64,000 nucleotides of DNA from Magnetospirillum gryphiswaldense MSR-1 v2 (GTDB lineage: Bacteria; Pseudomonadota; Alphaproteobacteria; Rhodospirillales; Magnetospirillaceae). The translations under genes were made by a program, and so were the position numbers. The stretch is from NCBI RefSeq assembly GCF_000513295.1, contig NC_023065.1, positions 1,302,001-1,366,000 on the forward strand. The letters are read 5' to 3'. The notes under the pieces are model-generated. The model searched no databases, was not told where the DNA came from, and worked only from the letters and a program-made list of their open reading frames with translations. Shown piece after piece: positions 7,032-14,947 of the stretch (position 1 is its first letter; the number at the start of each line of letters is the position of its first letter).

Positions 7032-9431
7032 ATGACCGCCAGAACGACCACCATTTCGTCCACCGGCGAATTCACCGATGGTCATTTGGAGGCGGGATTC
7101 AACCAAGGTTCGGTGTCCCGCGCCCGCGCCAGCGCCCGGCTGTGCGTCATGGCCACCACCATGACCAGCATCGGCTTCGCGCCCCTGGACGTGATGATGC
7201 TGGACGGCGACACCCTGGCCTTTTTCCTGGGTGACCGTCTGCTGATCGCCCTGTGGTGCCTGGCCGTCATGATCGCGCTGGCCCGTCCGGCCAGCTATGG
7301 CCGGGTGGTGGCGCTGACCTATGTCCACCAATATGTCTTCTTCACCCTGAACGCCCTGATCTTCAATCACCCGGTGCTGCTGCGCCACGGCGGCGCGCTG
7401 ATGCCGCTGATCGCCATCACCTTGTTCATGTTCCTGCCCGGCAGCTTCCGCGCCTCGGCCTTGCTCAGCGCCTTCGCCGCCGGCATCAGCCTGCTGTTCT
7501 GGGGCGGGTTGCGGCCCCAGCCCGAGGCGCTTTTGGACCTGGGCATCATCTTCATGCTGACCGTCGTCGCCTATGTGGTCGGCGGTCTGGCCCGCAGCCA
7601 GTCCGGGCGCATGCAGCGCGAGGAATACCTGCATATCGAGCGCGAGCGCCAGACCAACCACAATCTGATGCAGGCGAAAGAGGCGGCCGAGGCCGGGGCA
7701 CGGGCCAAGGCCGACTTCCTGGCGGTGATGAGCCACGAAATCCGTACCCCCATGAACGGCGTCTTGGGCATGGTCCGACTGGTTCTGGAAAGCCCGCTGG
7801 CCGAAAATGACCGCAGCCGGCTGGAAACCGCCTGCCATTCCGCCGAAGGCCTGCTGACCATCCTGGACGACATCCTGGACCTGTCCAAATTGGAATCCGG
7901 CTCGTTCCGGTTCCATCACGCCCCCTTTCAACTGCGCCCGTTGCTGGCTGGGGTGATCGCCCTGATGGATGTGCGGGCGGCGGAAAAGGGGCTGACCCTG
8001 ACCTTGGATGTCGCCCATGACATCCCCGATTGGCTGGACGGCGATGGCGGGCGGTTGCGCCAGATTCTGTTCAACCTGATCGGCAACGCCGTCAAGTTCA
8101 CCCAGGCCGGCGGCGTCACCATCACCGCCCGCCGCCGGGACGACGCGCCCGACCGGGTCGGGGTGGAATTTTCCGTCACCGATACCGGGCCGGGCATCGA
8201 TGACAGCCAATATCCCCGCCTGTTCCAGCCGTTCAGCCAGGCCGATGCCTCGATCAGCCGGCAGTTCGGCGGCACCGGCCTGGGACTGGTGATCTGCAAA
8301 CGGCTGGTCGAGGGCCTGGGCGGCAGTATCGGCGTCGACAGCACCCCCGGCAAAGGCAGCCGCTTCTTCTTCCGCCTCGACTTCGCCCCGGCGCGGGCGC
8401 CGCAAGCGGGAACGATATCGCCCCCCGCCATGGCGCCGTTGACGCCATTGACCGTCTTGCTGGCCGAGGACAATCCGGTCAACCAGCACGTCGCCCAAGC
8501 CATGCTGGAAAGCGGCGGCCACCACGTCACCGTCGCTGTCGACGGCGCCCAGGCGGTGGAGATGGCGGCACGCGGTGGTTTCGACCTGATCTTGATGGAT
8601 ATGCAAATGCCCAAGATCGACGGGCTGGAAGCCACCCGCCGCATCCGCGCCCTGCCCGGACGGGCCGGATCGGTACCGATCATCGCCCTGACCGCCAACG
8701 CCCTGCCCGGCGATGCCGCCCGCTGCCGCGCCGCCGGCATGGACGGGCATATCGCCAAACCCATGGAGCGCCGTACCCTGGAAGCCGCCATGGCCCAAGC
8801 CACCGGCACCGATCTTTGCGCCGATCTGCTGTTGGTGGGGGAGGACGATGATGCCATTCGCCGCCGGCTGTCGCGCCTGGGCCACCGGGTGTTCAGCGCC
8901 GCCACCCCCGCCATCGCCACCAACATGCTGGCCGCCCGCCCCTTCGACGCCGTGCTGACACTGAGTCCAGGCGATCATGACGCCTTGGGCGGTTTCATCG
9001 CCGATCATGACGCCTTGGGCGATTTCATCGCCACGCTGCCCCTGCCGCCACCCTTGCACGCCCTGACCACGGAGATGACCGACGGCACCCTGGCCGCCAT
9101 CATCGCCGACCTTACCACCGCCCCCACCCGGCTCGAGGAAATGCTGGGCCCCGACCATATGACCAGGATCTTGACCCTGTTCGTCGCCAGCGCCCGTGAA
9201 GCCCTGACGGCGCTGGAAGCCGGTATCGATGGCGAATCCCTACAGGCCTTGGCCCACCGCATCAAGGGCAGCGCCGCCAGCCTGGAAATGACCGCGTTGG
9301 CCGCGGCCGCCGCAAAGGTGATGCAAGGAAATGCATTGGATATAGGCGCGCGCCATGACTTGCAGACCGCCTTGCAAAAGGCCATTGTGTCGGTCGAGGC
9401 GAAGTTTTGCGCAAAAAGCCCCGAAAATTGA
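7032..9431 (+). CDS. Hybrid sensor histidine kinase with membrane sensor, receiver and HPt domains
   Basis: Complete phosphorelay kinase of 799 residues from the ATG at 7032. Domain order: N-terminal multi-helix membrane region (about residues 55-190) with no large periplasmic domain; coiled linker; HisKA with SHEIRTP (H235); HATPase with FNLIGNAVKF and GTGLGLVI; receiver with LILMDMQMP (D523); a second degenerate receiver lacking the acidic pocket (LLLVGEDDDAI); and a C-terminal HPt with LAHRIKGSA (H742). A 30-bp in-frame tandem duplication (8971-9030) repeats ADHDALG inside the degenerate receiver. The signal is unknown. The response regulator 27 bp downstream is the likely final phosphate acceptor. 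Confidence 0.9.
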   Translation: MTARTTTISSTGEFTDGHLEAGFNQGSVSRARASARLCVMATTMTSIGFAPLDVMMLDGDTLAFFLGDRLLIALWCLAVMIALARPASYGRVVALTYVHQYVFFTLNALIFNHPVLLRHGGALMPLIAITLFMFLPGSFRASALLSAFAAGISLLFWGGLRPQPEALLDLGIIFMLTVVAYVVGGLARSQSGRMQREEYLHIERERQTNHNLMQAKEAAEAGARAKADFLAVMSHEIRTPMNGVLGMVRLVLESPLAENDRSRLETACHSAEGLLTILDDILDLSKLESGSFRFHHAPFQLRPLLAGVIALMDVRAAEKGLTLTLDVAHDIPDWLDGDGGRLRQILFNLIGNAVKFTQAGGVTITARRRDDAPDRVGVEFSVTDTGPGIDDSQYPRLFQPFSQADASISRQFGGTGLGLVICKRLVEGLGGSIGVDSTPGKGSRFFFRLDFAPARAPQAGTISPPAMAPLTPLTVLLAEDNPVNQHVAQAMLESGGHHVTVAVDGAQAVEMAARGGFDLILMDMQMPKIDGLEATRRIRALPGRAGSVPIIALTANALPGDAARCRAAGMDGHIAKPMERRTLEAAMAQATGTDLCADLLLVGEDDDAIRRRLSRLGHRVFSAATPAIATNMLAARPFDAVLTLSPGDHDALGGFIADHDALGDFIATLPLPPPLHALTTEMTDGTLAAIIADLTTAPTRLEEMLGPDHMTRILTLFVASAREALTALEAGIDGESLQALAHRIKGSAASLEMTALAAAAAKVMQGNALDIGARHDLQTALQKAIVSVEAKFCAKSPEN
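8971..9030 (+). repeat. 30-bp in-frame tandem duplication in the kinase gene
   Basis: Two adjacent 30-bp units (8971-9000 and 9001-9030) differ at only two positions and encode GDHDALGGFI and ADHDALGDFI. The near-identity suggests a recent slippage or unequal exchange event that adds ten residues without breaking the frame. Confidence 0.9.
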
Positions 9432-9458
9432 ATTTCCCTTCATTCATGACTGCATCTG

Positions 9459-10130
9459 ATGACCGCAGATACCATTCTTGTCGTTGAAGACGCCCCAGAA
9501 TCCTTGGAAATGGTTGCCGGCTACCTGGAACAGCAAGGGTATTCATGCTTGCGTGCCGCCAATGGCGCCCAGTTGCGCGCCGCCTTGCAAAAGTCCCAGC
9601 CGGCCCTGATCATCCTGGACATCAACCTGCCCGATGCCGACGGCATCGCCCTGGCGCATGAGTTGGATTTGGGCAAGCGCGGCGGCTTGATCTTTCTGAC
9701 CAGCCGCGACGCCGACGAGGACGAGATCAATGGCCTGGAAGCCGGTGGCGACGATTACATCATCAAGCCGGTCAATCTGCGCACGCTGCTGGCCCGTGTC
9801 CGCAACGTGCTGCGCCGGTCGGGCGAGTCCATCCTCACCTTCGACGGCTGGACCCTGGATGTGATCCGGCGCGAATTGTTCCGCCCCAACGGCCAGATGC
9901 TGGAACTGACCTCGGGCGAGTTCAACATCCTGGCCGCGCTGGCCGCCCAGCGCCCACAGCCGCTCAGCCGCGATTTCCTGCTCGACGTCATCAGCAACCG
10001 CGACCCGCGTCAGGTCAGCGACCACACCGTCGACACCCTGGTCGCCCGCCTGCGCCGCAAGATGCGCGACGGCGACACCGAAGCCCCCATCGTCACCGTG
10101 CGCGGCCTGGGATACGCCCTGGCCGGATAG
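9459..10130 (+). CDS. OmpR-type response regulator
   Basis: Two-domain response regulator of 223 residues. The receiver has the acidic pair E10/D11, phosphoacceptor D54 in LIILDINLPDADG, the switch position in LTSRD, and lysine in IIKPVNL. The C-terminal winged-helix DNA-binding domain (about residues 125-222) has the typical LTSGEFNIL start and VDTLVARLRRKM recognition helix. It sits directly after the hybrid kinase with HPt, so the two form one signalling system. Target genes are unknown. Confidence 0.92.
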   Translation: MTADTILVVEDAPESLEMVAGYLEQQGYSCLRAANGAQLRAALQKSQPALIILDINLPDADGIALAHELDLGKRGGLIFLTSRDADEDEINGLEAGGDDYIIKPVNLRTLLARVRNVLRRSGESILTFDGWTLDVIRRELFRPNGQMLELTSGEFNILAALAAQRPQPLSRDFLLDVISNRDPRQVSDHTVDTLVARLRRKMRDGDTEAPIVTVRGLGYALAG

Positions 10131-10195
10131 ATGTTTGATCCCGGCGCGCCGGCGCGATACCATGCGGGCGGATACCGGAACCATCGGAGAAGAAA

Positions 10196-10363
10196 ATGAA
10201 GATCGTTCTCGCGGCTGCCGCCGTCGCCCTGCTCGCCGCCTGCTCCCCCTATGAAGCCGCGCTGGAAAGCCGCATCACCCCGCGCCCGCAGGCGCCGGTG
10301 ACCAAGGCCGATGCCGCCGCCCTCACCCCCTATGACACCGCCGCCTATTTCAAGGGCAAATAA
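10196..10363 (+). CDS. Small predicted lipoprotein
   Basis: A 55-residue ORF with a lipoprotein signal: MKIVLAAAAVALLAACSPY has a basic start, a hydrophobic core and a lipobox LLAAC with the cysteine at residue 16. The short mature part is rich in alanine and proline and ends YDTAAYFKGK. An AGGAGAAGAAA ribosome site precedes the ATG. No family is recognised. The clear signal and ribosome site make it a believable gene despite its size. Confidence 0.65.
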   Translation: MKIVLAAAAVALLAACSPYEAALESRITPRPQAPVTKADAAALTPYDTAAYFKGK

Positions 10364-10387
10364 GCGTCCCCACTCGGATGGGGGAGT

Positions 10388-10416
10388 GACGGCGCCGATG
10401 GCGCCGTCTATATATT
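10388..10416 (+). terminator. Hairpin between the lipoprotein and TSUP genes
   Basis: A perfect 9-bp stem GACGGCGCC / GGCGCCGTC with a 3-nt loop (10388-10408) is followed by an AT-rich stretch rather than a clean T run. It could end the lipoprotein transcript or act in the leader of the exporter gene. Confidence 0.45.
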
Positions 10417-10443
10417 AGGGCAAATTAATTCAAGGATTGCCCC

Positions 10444-11343
10444 TTGCCCATCTACCTGCCCATCGCCGGCCTGTCGGTCAATCTGTATGCCCTGCTGGCC
10501 TTGGGTGGTGGCGTCGGCTTTCTGTCGGGGCTGTTCGGTGTCGGCGGCGGTTTTCTGCTGACGCCCTTGCTGATGTTCCTGGGCGTGCCGCCGGCGGTGG
10601 CGGTGGCCACCGGCGCCAATCAGGTGGTCGGCGCCAGCGTCTCGGGCCTGATCGCCCATTGGCGGCGGCGCAATGTGGACGTGCGCATGGGCGCGGTGCT
10701 GACCATGGGCGGCTTCGCCGGGTCGGGCCTGGGCGTGATCTTGTTCGGCTGGCTGAAAAGCCTGGGCCAGATCGATCTGGTCATTTCCATCTGCTATGTG
10801 GTGTTCCTGGGCTTCATCGGCGGCACCATGGCGGTGGAATCGGTGGGCGCCTTGTTGAAATCCGGCGGCGGCGGCGTGCTTCGCAAGCGCCATCGCCATC
10901 CCTGGCACAGCCTGCCCTTCAAGATGCGCTTTCCCCGCTCGGGTCTTTACATCAGCGCCCTGATCCCGCTGGGCGTCGGCGTCTTCGGCGGCGTGCTGGC
11001 GGCGCTGATGGGGGTGGGCGGCGGCTTCGTCATGGTGCCCTTGATGATCTATGTGCTGGAGATGCCGACGGCGGTGGTGGTCGGCACCTCGCTGTTGCAG
11101 ATCATCTTCGTCACCGCCAACGTCACCTTGCTGCAAGCCATCACCACCCACACGGTGGACGTGGTGCTGATGCTGACCTTGCTGATCGGCGGCGTCATCG
11201 GTGCCCAGTTCGGCGCCCGCCTGGGTGGACGCATGCGCGGCGAGCATCTGCGTCTGGCCCTGGCCCTGATCGTGCTGGCGGTGTGCCTGCGCCTGGGCTG
11301 GGATCTGGCCACCCCACCCGCCGACATCTACGGTCTGAATTAA
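10444..11343 (+). CDS. TauE/SafE (TSUP, DUF81) membrane permease
   Basis: Membrane protein of 299 residues in the TSUP family, whose studied members move sulfite, sulfoacetate or other organosulfur anions. Two homologous halves are visible, each opening with the glycine-rich motif GLFGVGGGFLLTPLL (about residue 29) and ALMGVGGGFVMVPLM (about residue 181). About eight hydrophobic segments are present, with a basic loop between the halves (LRKRHRHPWH). The start is TTG, preceded by AAGGAT. Substrate is inferred only from family and from the sulfur genes nearby. Confidence 0.85.
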   Translation: MPIYLPIAGLSVNLYALLALGGGVGFLSGLFGVGGGFLLTPLLMFLGVPPAVAVATGANQVVGASVSGLIAHWRRRNVDVRMGAVLTMGGFAGSGLGVILFGWLKSLGQIDLVISICYVVFLGFIGGTMAVESVGALLKSGGGGVLRKRHRHPWHSLPFKMRFPRSGLYISALIPLGVGVFGGVLAALMGVGGGFVMVPLMIYVLEMPTAVVVGTSLLQIIFVTANVTLLQAITTHTVDVVLMLTLLIGGVIGAQFGARLGGRMRGEHLRLALALIVLAVCLRLGWDLATPPADIYGLN

Positions 11344-11854
11344 CCGAACAGATCGGGCTGGCGCGGCGGCGGTTGATCAACCACCGCTGTGATCGGCGTT
11401 TCCACCACCTGGGGCGCGCCGCCGTGCAGCCAGCGTTCATCGACCAGAAGCGGCATACGGTCGTGCACGGGGGCGATATCGGGGGTGGCGACGCCGGTCA
11501 AGATGACGAAAGTGTCGCCATCCCTGAGCCCGGCAAAGGATAAAATCCGGCCATCGCTGGGCGTCAGCCGCATCTTGACCTTGGCCGCATCCCATTCCCA
11601 CCAGGCGCTGGCAGGCACCAGCAGGCGATTCCCGAGCAGGCGGCGGAAGGTGGGCTTGTCCCGCACCGTCTCGACCCGGGCATTGATCAATGGGGCGTTG
11701 TCCCATTCCACCTTCAGCCCCCAGCGCAGCATATGGGCGCCGTCGGGCGCCACCACCACGGCCCGGTCGGTGGGGCGGAACTCGGTAACATTGGGCCAAG
11801 GCGGCGGCAGGCGCAGGTGAAATCGCGCCATGATCTCGGCCACGGGATGGTTTA
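11340..11854 (-). pseudogene. SRAP-domain (YedK/HMCES-like) gene, 3' part, split by IS630
   Basis: SRAP proteins crosslink to abasic sites in single-stranded DNA through the N-terminal Cys2. This fragment has the family blocks LINARVETV, WWEW and VHDRMPLLV but lacks the start. Joining it to 12923-12941 across the IS630 element, with one copy of the TA target, restores one continuous frame beginning MCSRFQLNHPVAEIM, 177 residues in all, with Cys2 present. The original ATG lay inside tlyA. The remaining fragment is open into the IS, which supplies an ATG at 11879 and nine foreign residues; that version would not have Cys at position 2 and is probably inactive. Confidence 0.88.
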
Positions 11855-11862
11855 GAGCATTT

Positions 11863-12375
11863 TCACATCGAGCGTCCATATCCGTCGTGGGCGAAGAAAT
11901 TGGCGCATTCCTCGGGCGGAAACAGGTCGATGAGTTTTCCGATCACGTCCCATAAGGTGTTGATGGTGCGGGCTTGCGCCTTTCGCAGCAGGCTCTTGAG
12001 CTTGGCGAAGGCGAGCTCGATGGGATTGAGGTCTGGGGAGTAGGGCGGCAGATACCGCAGGGTGGCCCCTCGGGCTTCGATGAGTTGCTTGACCCCTGCC
12101 ACCTTGTGGGCGGGCAGATTGTCCATTACGACGATGTCGCCGGGCCGCAAGGTCGGAGCCAGGACCTGCTCGACATAGGCCAGGAAGATCGCGCCATTCA
12201 TCGCCTTGTCGATGACGAAGGGGGCGGAGATTCCGTCATGCCGGAGCGCCCCGACGAAGGTGGTCATTTTCCAATGACCGTGCGGCACCGCAGCCAGCAG
12301 CCGCTGACCGCGCGGCGCCCGTCCGTAGCGCCGGGTCATGTTGGTCGATGCCCCGGTTTCATCAAGGAAGACCAA
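11863..12375 (-). CDS. IS630 transposase, catalytic DDE frame (OrfB)
   Basis: Catalytic half of the transposase; the coordinates give the stretch from its first internal ATG, and the true fusion product enters this frame by -1 frameshifting at about 12470. The DDE triad is visible as [16 protein letters not shown] and YSPDLNPIE. The frame is intact to the stop at 11863, close to the left end of the element, so the copy may be active. Confidence 0.88.
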   Translation of the reverse strand: MVFLDETGASTNMTRRYGRAPRGQRLLAAVPHGHWKMTTFVGALRHDGISAPFVIDKAMNGAIFLAYVEQVLAPTLRPGDIVVMDNLPAHKVAGVKQLIEARGATLRYLPPYSPDLNPIELAFAKLKSLLRKAQARTINTLWDVIGKLIDLFPPEECANFFAHDGYGRSM

Positions 12376-12428
12376 GCGGGTTGGGTCCAGCGCCGGCTGC
12401 TCGGCTCGCCAGGCGATGCGTCCTTCGG

Positions 12429-12824
12429 CTACGTCGGGACGTTCCTGCTCGGCAGCATGCGCACTCTTTTTTTCAGACTGAGGTCGAGCCGCTCAAGCGT
12501 GTTCCACAGGCCGCCGACGCTGATCGACACGCCCAATTCGGCCAGAACCCAGGCGCGCAACTCAGCCAGCGTGGCATCGGGCTCGACCTTGATCTGCGCC
12601 TGCAACGCCTCAAGGTGAGCCGCCAGCTTCTGTCCTGGCCGCCCAGGCCGTGGCTTCACCGTCGTCTCGCCGGTGGCCCGGCGGCGGCCTTGGGCCTTGT
12701 AGATGTACGAAACGCTCACCCGGAACAGCGGCGCCACCTCGTAGGCGCTCATGCCGCTGTCCACAGCCGCCAAAACTCTATCGCGCAAGTCCTGAGAATA
12801 GGACTGCCCTGAGCGCCACGTCAT
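12429..12824 (-). CDS. IS630 transposase, N-terminal frame (OrfA)
   Basis: DNA-binding half of the transposase, 131 residues. It starts [18 protein letters not shown] and shows the helix-turn-helix region typical of IS630 ([14 protein letters not shown]) and a basic GRPGQK linker. Near the end an A7 run (12467-12473 on the plus strand as T7) sits at codons LKK. A -1 slip there joins this frame to the catalytic frame, giving [14 protein letters not shown] and on into FLDETG. Without the slip, translation stops at 12429. Confidence 0.88.
   Translation of the reverse strand: MTWRSGQSYSQDLRDRVLAAVDSGMSAYEVAPLFRVSVSYIYKAQGRRRATGETTVKPRPGRPGQKLAAHLEALQAQIKVEPDATLAELRAWVLAELGVSISVGGLWNTLERLDLSLKKRVRMLPSRNVPT
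12467..12473 (-). other. Slippery A7 run for -1 frameshifting in the IS630 transposase
   Basis: Seven A residues in transcript sense, read CTG AAA AAA AGA in the first frame. A -1 shift links the helix-turn-helix frame to the DDE frame without a stop in between, as is usual for many IS630 elements. Confidence 0.75.
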
Positions 12825-12919
12825 CGCATCATCCTCGGGAGCGTTGTTACCGAAGATGTTGAATCACAAAATGACCTCAGGGGGAATCCTCTACCGATTC
12901 CGCTCGGCGTGAAACCGCT

Positions 12920-13675
12920 CTAGTTGGAAGCGGGAACACATTTGCGACCAACCATCAGGAATTCCTTGTTGCCCTCCGGCCCCTTGATCGGGCTGTCACA
13001 CAGGCCGATCACTTCCCAGCCGGGATTGCTGGGCAGCCAAGTGGTGATGCGCTCGCACACCTCGGCGTGCAGTTCCGGTTCACGCACCACGCCGCCCTTG
13101 CCGACCCGGCCCTTGCCCACCTCGAATTGCGGCTTGATCAGCGCCACCAGGATGGCGCCGTCGCCAGCCAGAGTGAGGGCGGCGGGCAGCACCGTTTCCA
13201 GGCCGATGAAGCTGGCGTCGCACACCACCATGTCCACCCGTTGGGGGATTTGCTCGGTCGTCAGATAGCGGGCATTGGTGCGTTCCAGCACGATGACGCG
13301 ATCGTCGCTGCGCAGTTTCCAGGCCAATTGCCCATGACCGACATCGACGGCATAGACGCGGGCGGCGCCCCGGCTCAGCAGCACGTCGGTGAAGCCGCCG
13401 GTGGAGGCGCCCACATCCACCGCCACCTTGCCCGTGGGGTCGATGGCGAAGCGGTCCAACGCCTCGACCAGCTTCAAGCCGCCGCGCGACACCCAAGGGT
13501 GATCCTGGCCCTTCAGTTCGATACCAGCATCCTCGGCCACCTGGGTGCCGGCCTTGTCGATCTTCTTGCCGCCGACGATGACCAGCCCGGCCATGACCAG
13601 GGCCTGGGCCCTGGCCCGGCTTTCAGCCAGACCGCGATCCACCAGCAATTGATCTATGCGAACGCGCAATCCCAT
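12920..13675 (-). CDS. tlyA: TlyA-family rRNA 2'-O-ribose methyltransferase
   Basis: S4-domain plus FtsJ-type methyltransferase, 251 residues from the ATG at 13675, chosen because it gives the standard opening MGLRVRIDQLLVDRGLAESR. The S4 RNA-binding region covers about residues 3-60; the SAM-binding motif is VAVDVGASTGGFTDVL, and the later DASFIGLETVLP and LIKPQFE blocks are typical. Known members methylate 16S and 23S rRNA; some were misnamed haemolysins. The stop codon is formed at the IS630 junction (TA from the target plus G from the element) and leaves the protein unchanged. Confidence 0.9.
   Translation of the reverse strand: MGLRVRIDQLLVDRGLAESRARAQALVMAGLVIVGGKKIDKAGTQVAEDAGIELKGQDHPWVSRGGLKLVEALDRFAIDPTGKVAVDVGASTGGFTDVLLSRGAARVYAVDVGHGQLAWKLRSDDRVIVLERTNARYLTTEQIPQRVDMVVCDASFIGLETVLPAALTLAGDGAILVALIKPQFEVGKGRVGKGGVVREPELHAEVCERITTWLPSNPGWEVIGLCDSPIKGPEGNKEFLMVGRKCVPASN
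12923..12941 (-). pseudogene. SRAP gene, 5' fragment (start codon and Cys2) inside tlyA
   Basis: Read on the minus strand from 12941, the sequence encodes MCSRFQ and then the first base of the next codon, where the IS630 begins. MC-x-R-F is the hallmark N-terminus of SRAP proteins. The fragment overlaps the last codons of tlyA in another frame, so the two genes were originally overlapping and probably co-translated. Confidence 0.85.
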
Positions 13676-13771
13676 CAGACATAGCCCCATGCGAAAATCG
13701 GGTATGGCAATTACCCTTGGCTTCACCGACAATCAATCAAACACCAATAAGGGACGTCCGACGAAACGCCA

Positions 13772-14704
13772 ATGGCTACCTTGCTGTTCACGCACCCCGT
13801 CTGCCTGAAACACGATACAGGCGACTACCACCCCGAATGCGCCGACCGTCTGAAAGCGGTCCTCGCCGGTCTCGAAACCGAGGAATTCAGCCTGTTGCAG
13901 CGCGAGGAAGCGCCCCAGGCCAGCCGTGAACACTTGCTGCGCGCCCATTGCCCCCATCACGTCGACCACGTGCTGTCGTCGGTACCCGAACCGGGCGAGT
14001 TTTTCCACATCGATCCCGACACCATCTTGTCGTATCAGTCGGGCGACGCCGCCTTGCGTTCCGCCGGGGCCGGCTGTGCCGCCGTCGACGCGGTGGCGAC
14101 CAAGCAGGCCCGCAACGCCTTTTGCGCCGTGCGCCCGCCGGGGCACCACGCCGAGCGCGACGCCGCCATGGGCTTTTGCCTGTTCAACAATGCTGCCGTA
14201 GCCGCCCTGCACGCCCGTGACGCCCACGGCTTCAAGCGTGTCGCCATCGTCGATTTCGACGTCCATCACGGCAACGGCACCCAGCATATCCTGTGGGACG
14301 AGCCGGGCATGTTCTATGCCTCGACCCACCAGGAACACGCCTATCCCAATACCGGTCTGGCCGAGGAAACCGGCGGCGTCGGTCGCATGGTCAACGTGCC
14401 CTTGCCTGCGGGCTGTGCCTCGGACGATTTCCGTCAGGCCTTCGCCGACATGCTGGTCTACAAGCTGCGCGAGTTCGCCCCCGACTTCCTGATCATCTCC
14501 GCCGGCTTCGACGCCCATGCCGCCGATCCGCTGGCCCATCTGCGGCTGAAGACCAGTGATTTTAAATGGGCGACCGAGCAATTGCTGGAGGTGGCCGCCG
14601 AAACCGCCGACAACCGGGTGGTGTCGGTGCTGGAAGGCGGCTACGACATCGAGGCCCTGGCCGCCTCGGTCAAGGAACACGTGCGCGCCTTGATGGGCAT
14701 GTAA
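13772..14704 (+). CDS. Histone deacetylase-family protein (acetoin utilisation/acetylpolyamine type)
   Basis: Zinc hydrolase of the arginase/deacetylase fold, 310 residues. Visible landmarks: HPVCLKHDTGDYHPECADRL at the N-terminus, RPPGHHAERDAAMGFCLFNN (catalytic histidines), the metal-binding IVDFDVHHGNGTQ, and a later ISAGFDAHAADPL aspartate. These are the active-site residues of class II-like bacterial deacetylases. Substrate cannot be read from sequence; acetylpolyamines or acetyl-lysine proteins are the main options. The gene converges on the ROK kinase gene across a palindrome-rich spacer. Confidence 0.9.
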   Translation: MATLLFTHPVCLKHDTGDYHPECADRLKAVLAGLETEEFSLLQREEAPQASREHLLRAHCPHHVDHVLSSVPEPGEFFHIDPDTILSYQSGDAALRSAGAGCAAVDAVATKQARNAFCAVRPPGHHAERDAAMGFCLFNNAAVAALHARDAHGFKRVAIVDFDVHHGNGTQHILWDEPGMFYASTHQEHAYPNTGLAEETGGVGRMVNVPLPAGCASDDFRQAFADMLVYKLREFAPDFLIISAGFDAHAADPLAHLRLKTSDFKWATEQLLEVAAETADNRVVSVLEGGYDIEALAASVKEHVRALMGM

Positions 14705-14947
14705 TGAGTAATTCGGGGAAAAGTCCTTCGCTGCGCTCAGTGTACTTTTCCCCGTTGATGTAACCGGAGAAAAATAGGCTTGGGGCGGCCCTGCGCCTAT
14801 TTTTCGCTTTTACGTTTTACCGCCTTTGCCGGGCAAAGGCGGGAGAAAGACCGAAATCCGCGCGGAAAGCTCGCTTGAGCACGGGTTTGCTTTGTGAAAA
14901 ACGGGAAAAAGTACACCGAGGCGAAGCCGAGGGACTTTTCCCCGAAT
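14705..14947. repeat. Cluster of four palindromes between convergent genes
   Basis: Four hairpins fill this 243-bp spacer. (1) 14715-14753: arms GGGGAAAAGT / ACTTTTCCCC. (2) about 14769-14807: arms AAAAATAGGC / GCCTATTTTT. (3) about 14822-14844: arms CCGCCTTTGC / GCAAAGGCGG. (4) 14903-14943: a reversed relative of hairpin 1 with arms GGGAAAAAGT / ACTTTTCCCC. Hairpins 1 and 4 share the core AAGTCC...CGC...AC and recur after the IclR gene at 50586. They probably act as two-way terminators. Confidence 0.8.

Larger units (their letters stand above)
11853..12922 (-). mobile_element. IS630-family insertion sequence
   Basis: Element of about 1,066 bp bounded by TA duplications at 11853-11854 and 12921-12922, the usual IS630/mariner target. 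Terminal inverted repeats begin GAGCATTTTCACATCGAGCG on the left and GAGCGGTTTCACGCCGAGCG on the right (read inward), about 17 of 20 identical. It carries a two-frame transposase on the minus strand. Insertion removed the first seven codons of an SRAP gene but spared tlyA, whose stop changed from TAA to TAG through the first base of the IS. Confidence 0.93.

Noticed and set aside
6747-9158. Long minus-strand frame (803 codons) opposite the hybrid kinase
   Set aside because: Same shadow pattern; the plus-strand protein has full kinase, receiver and HPt motifs.
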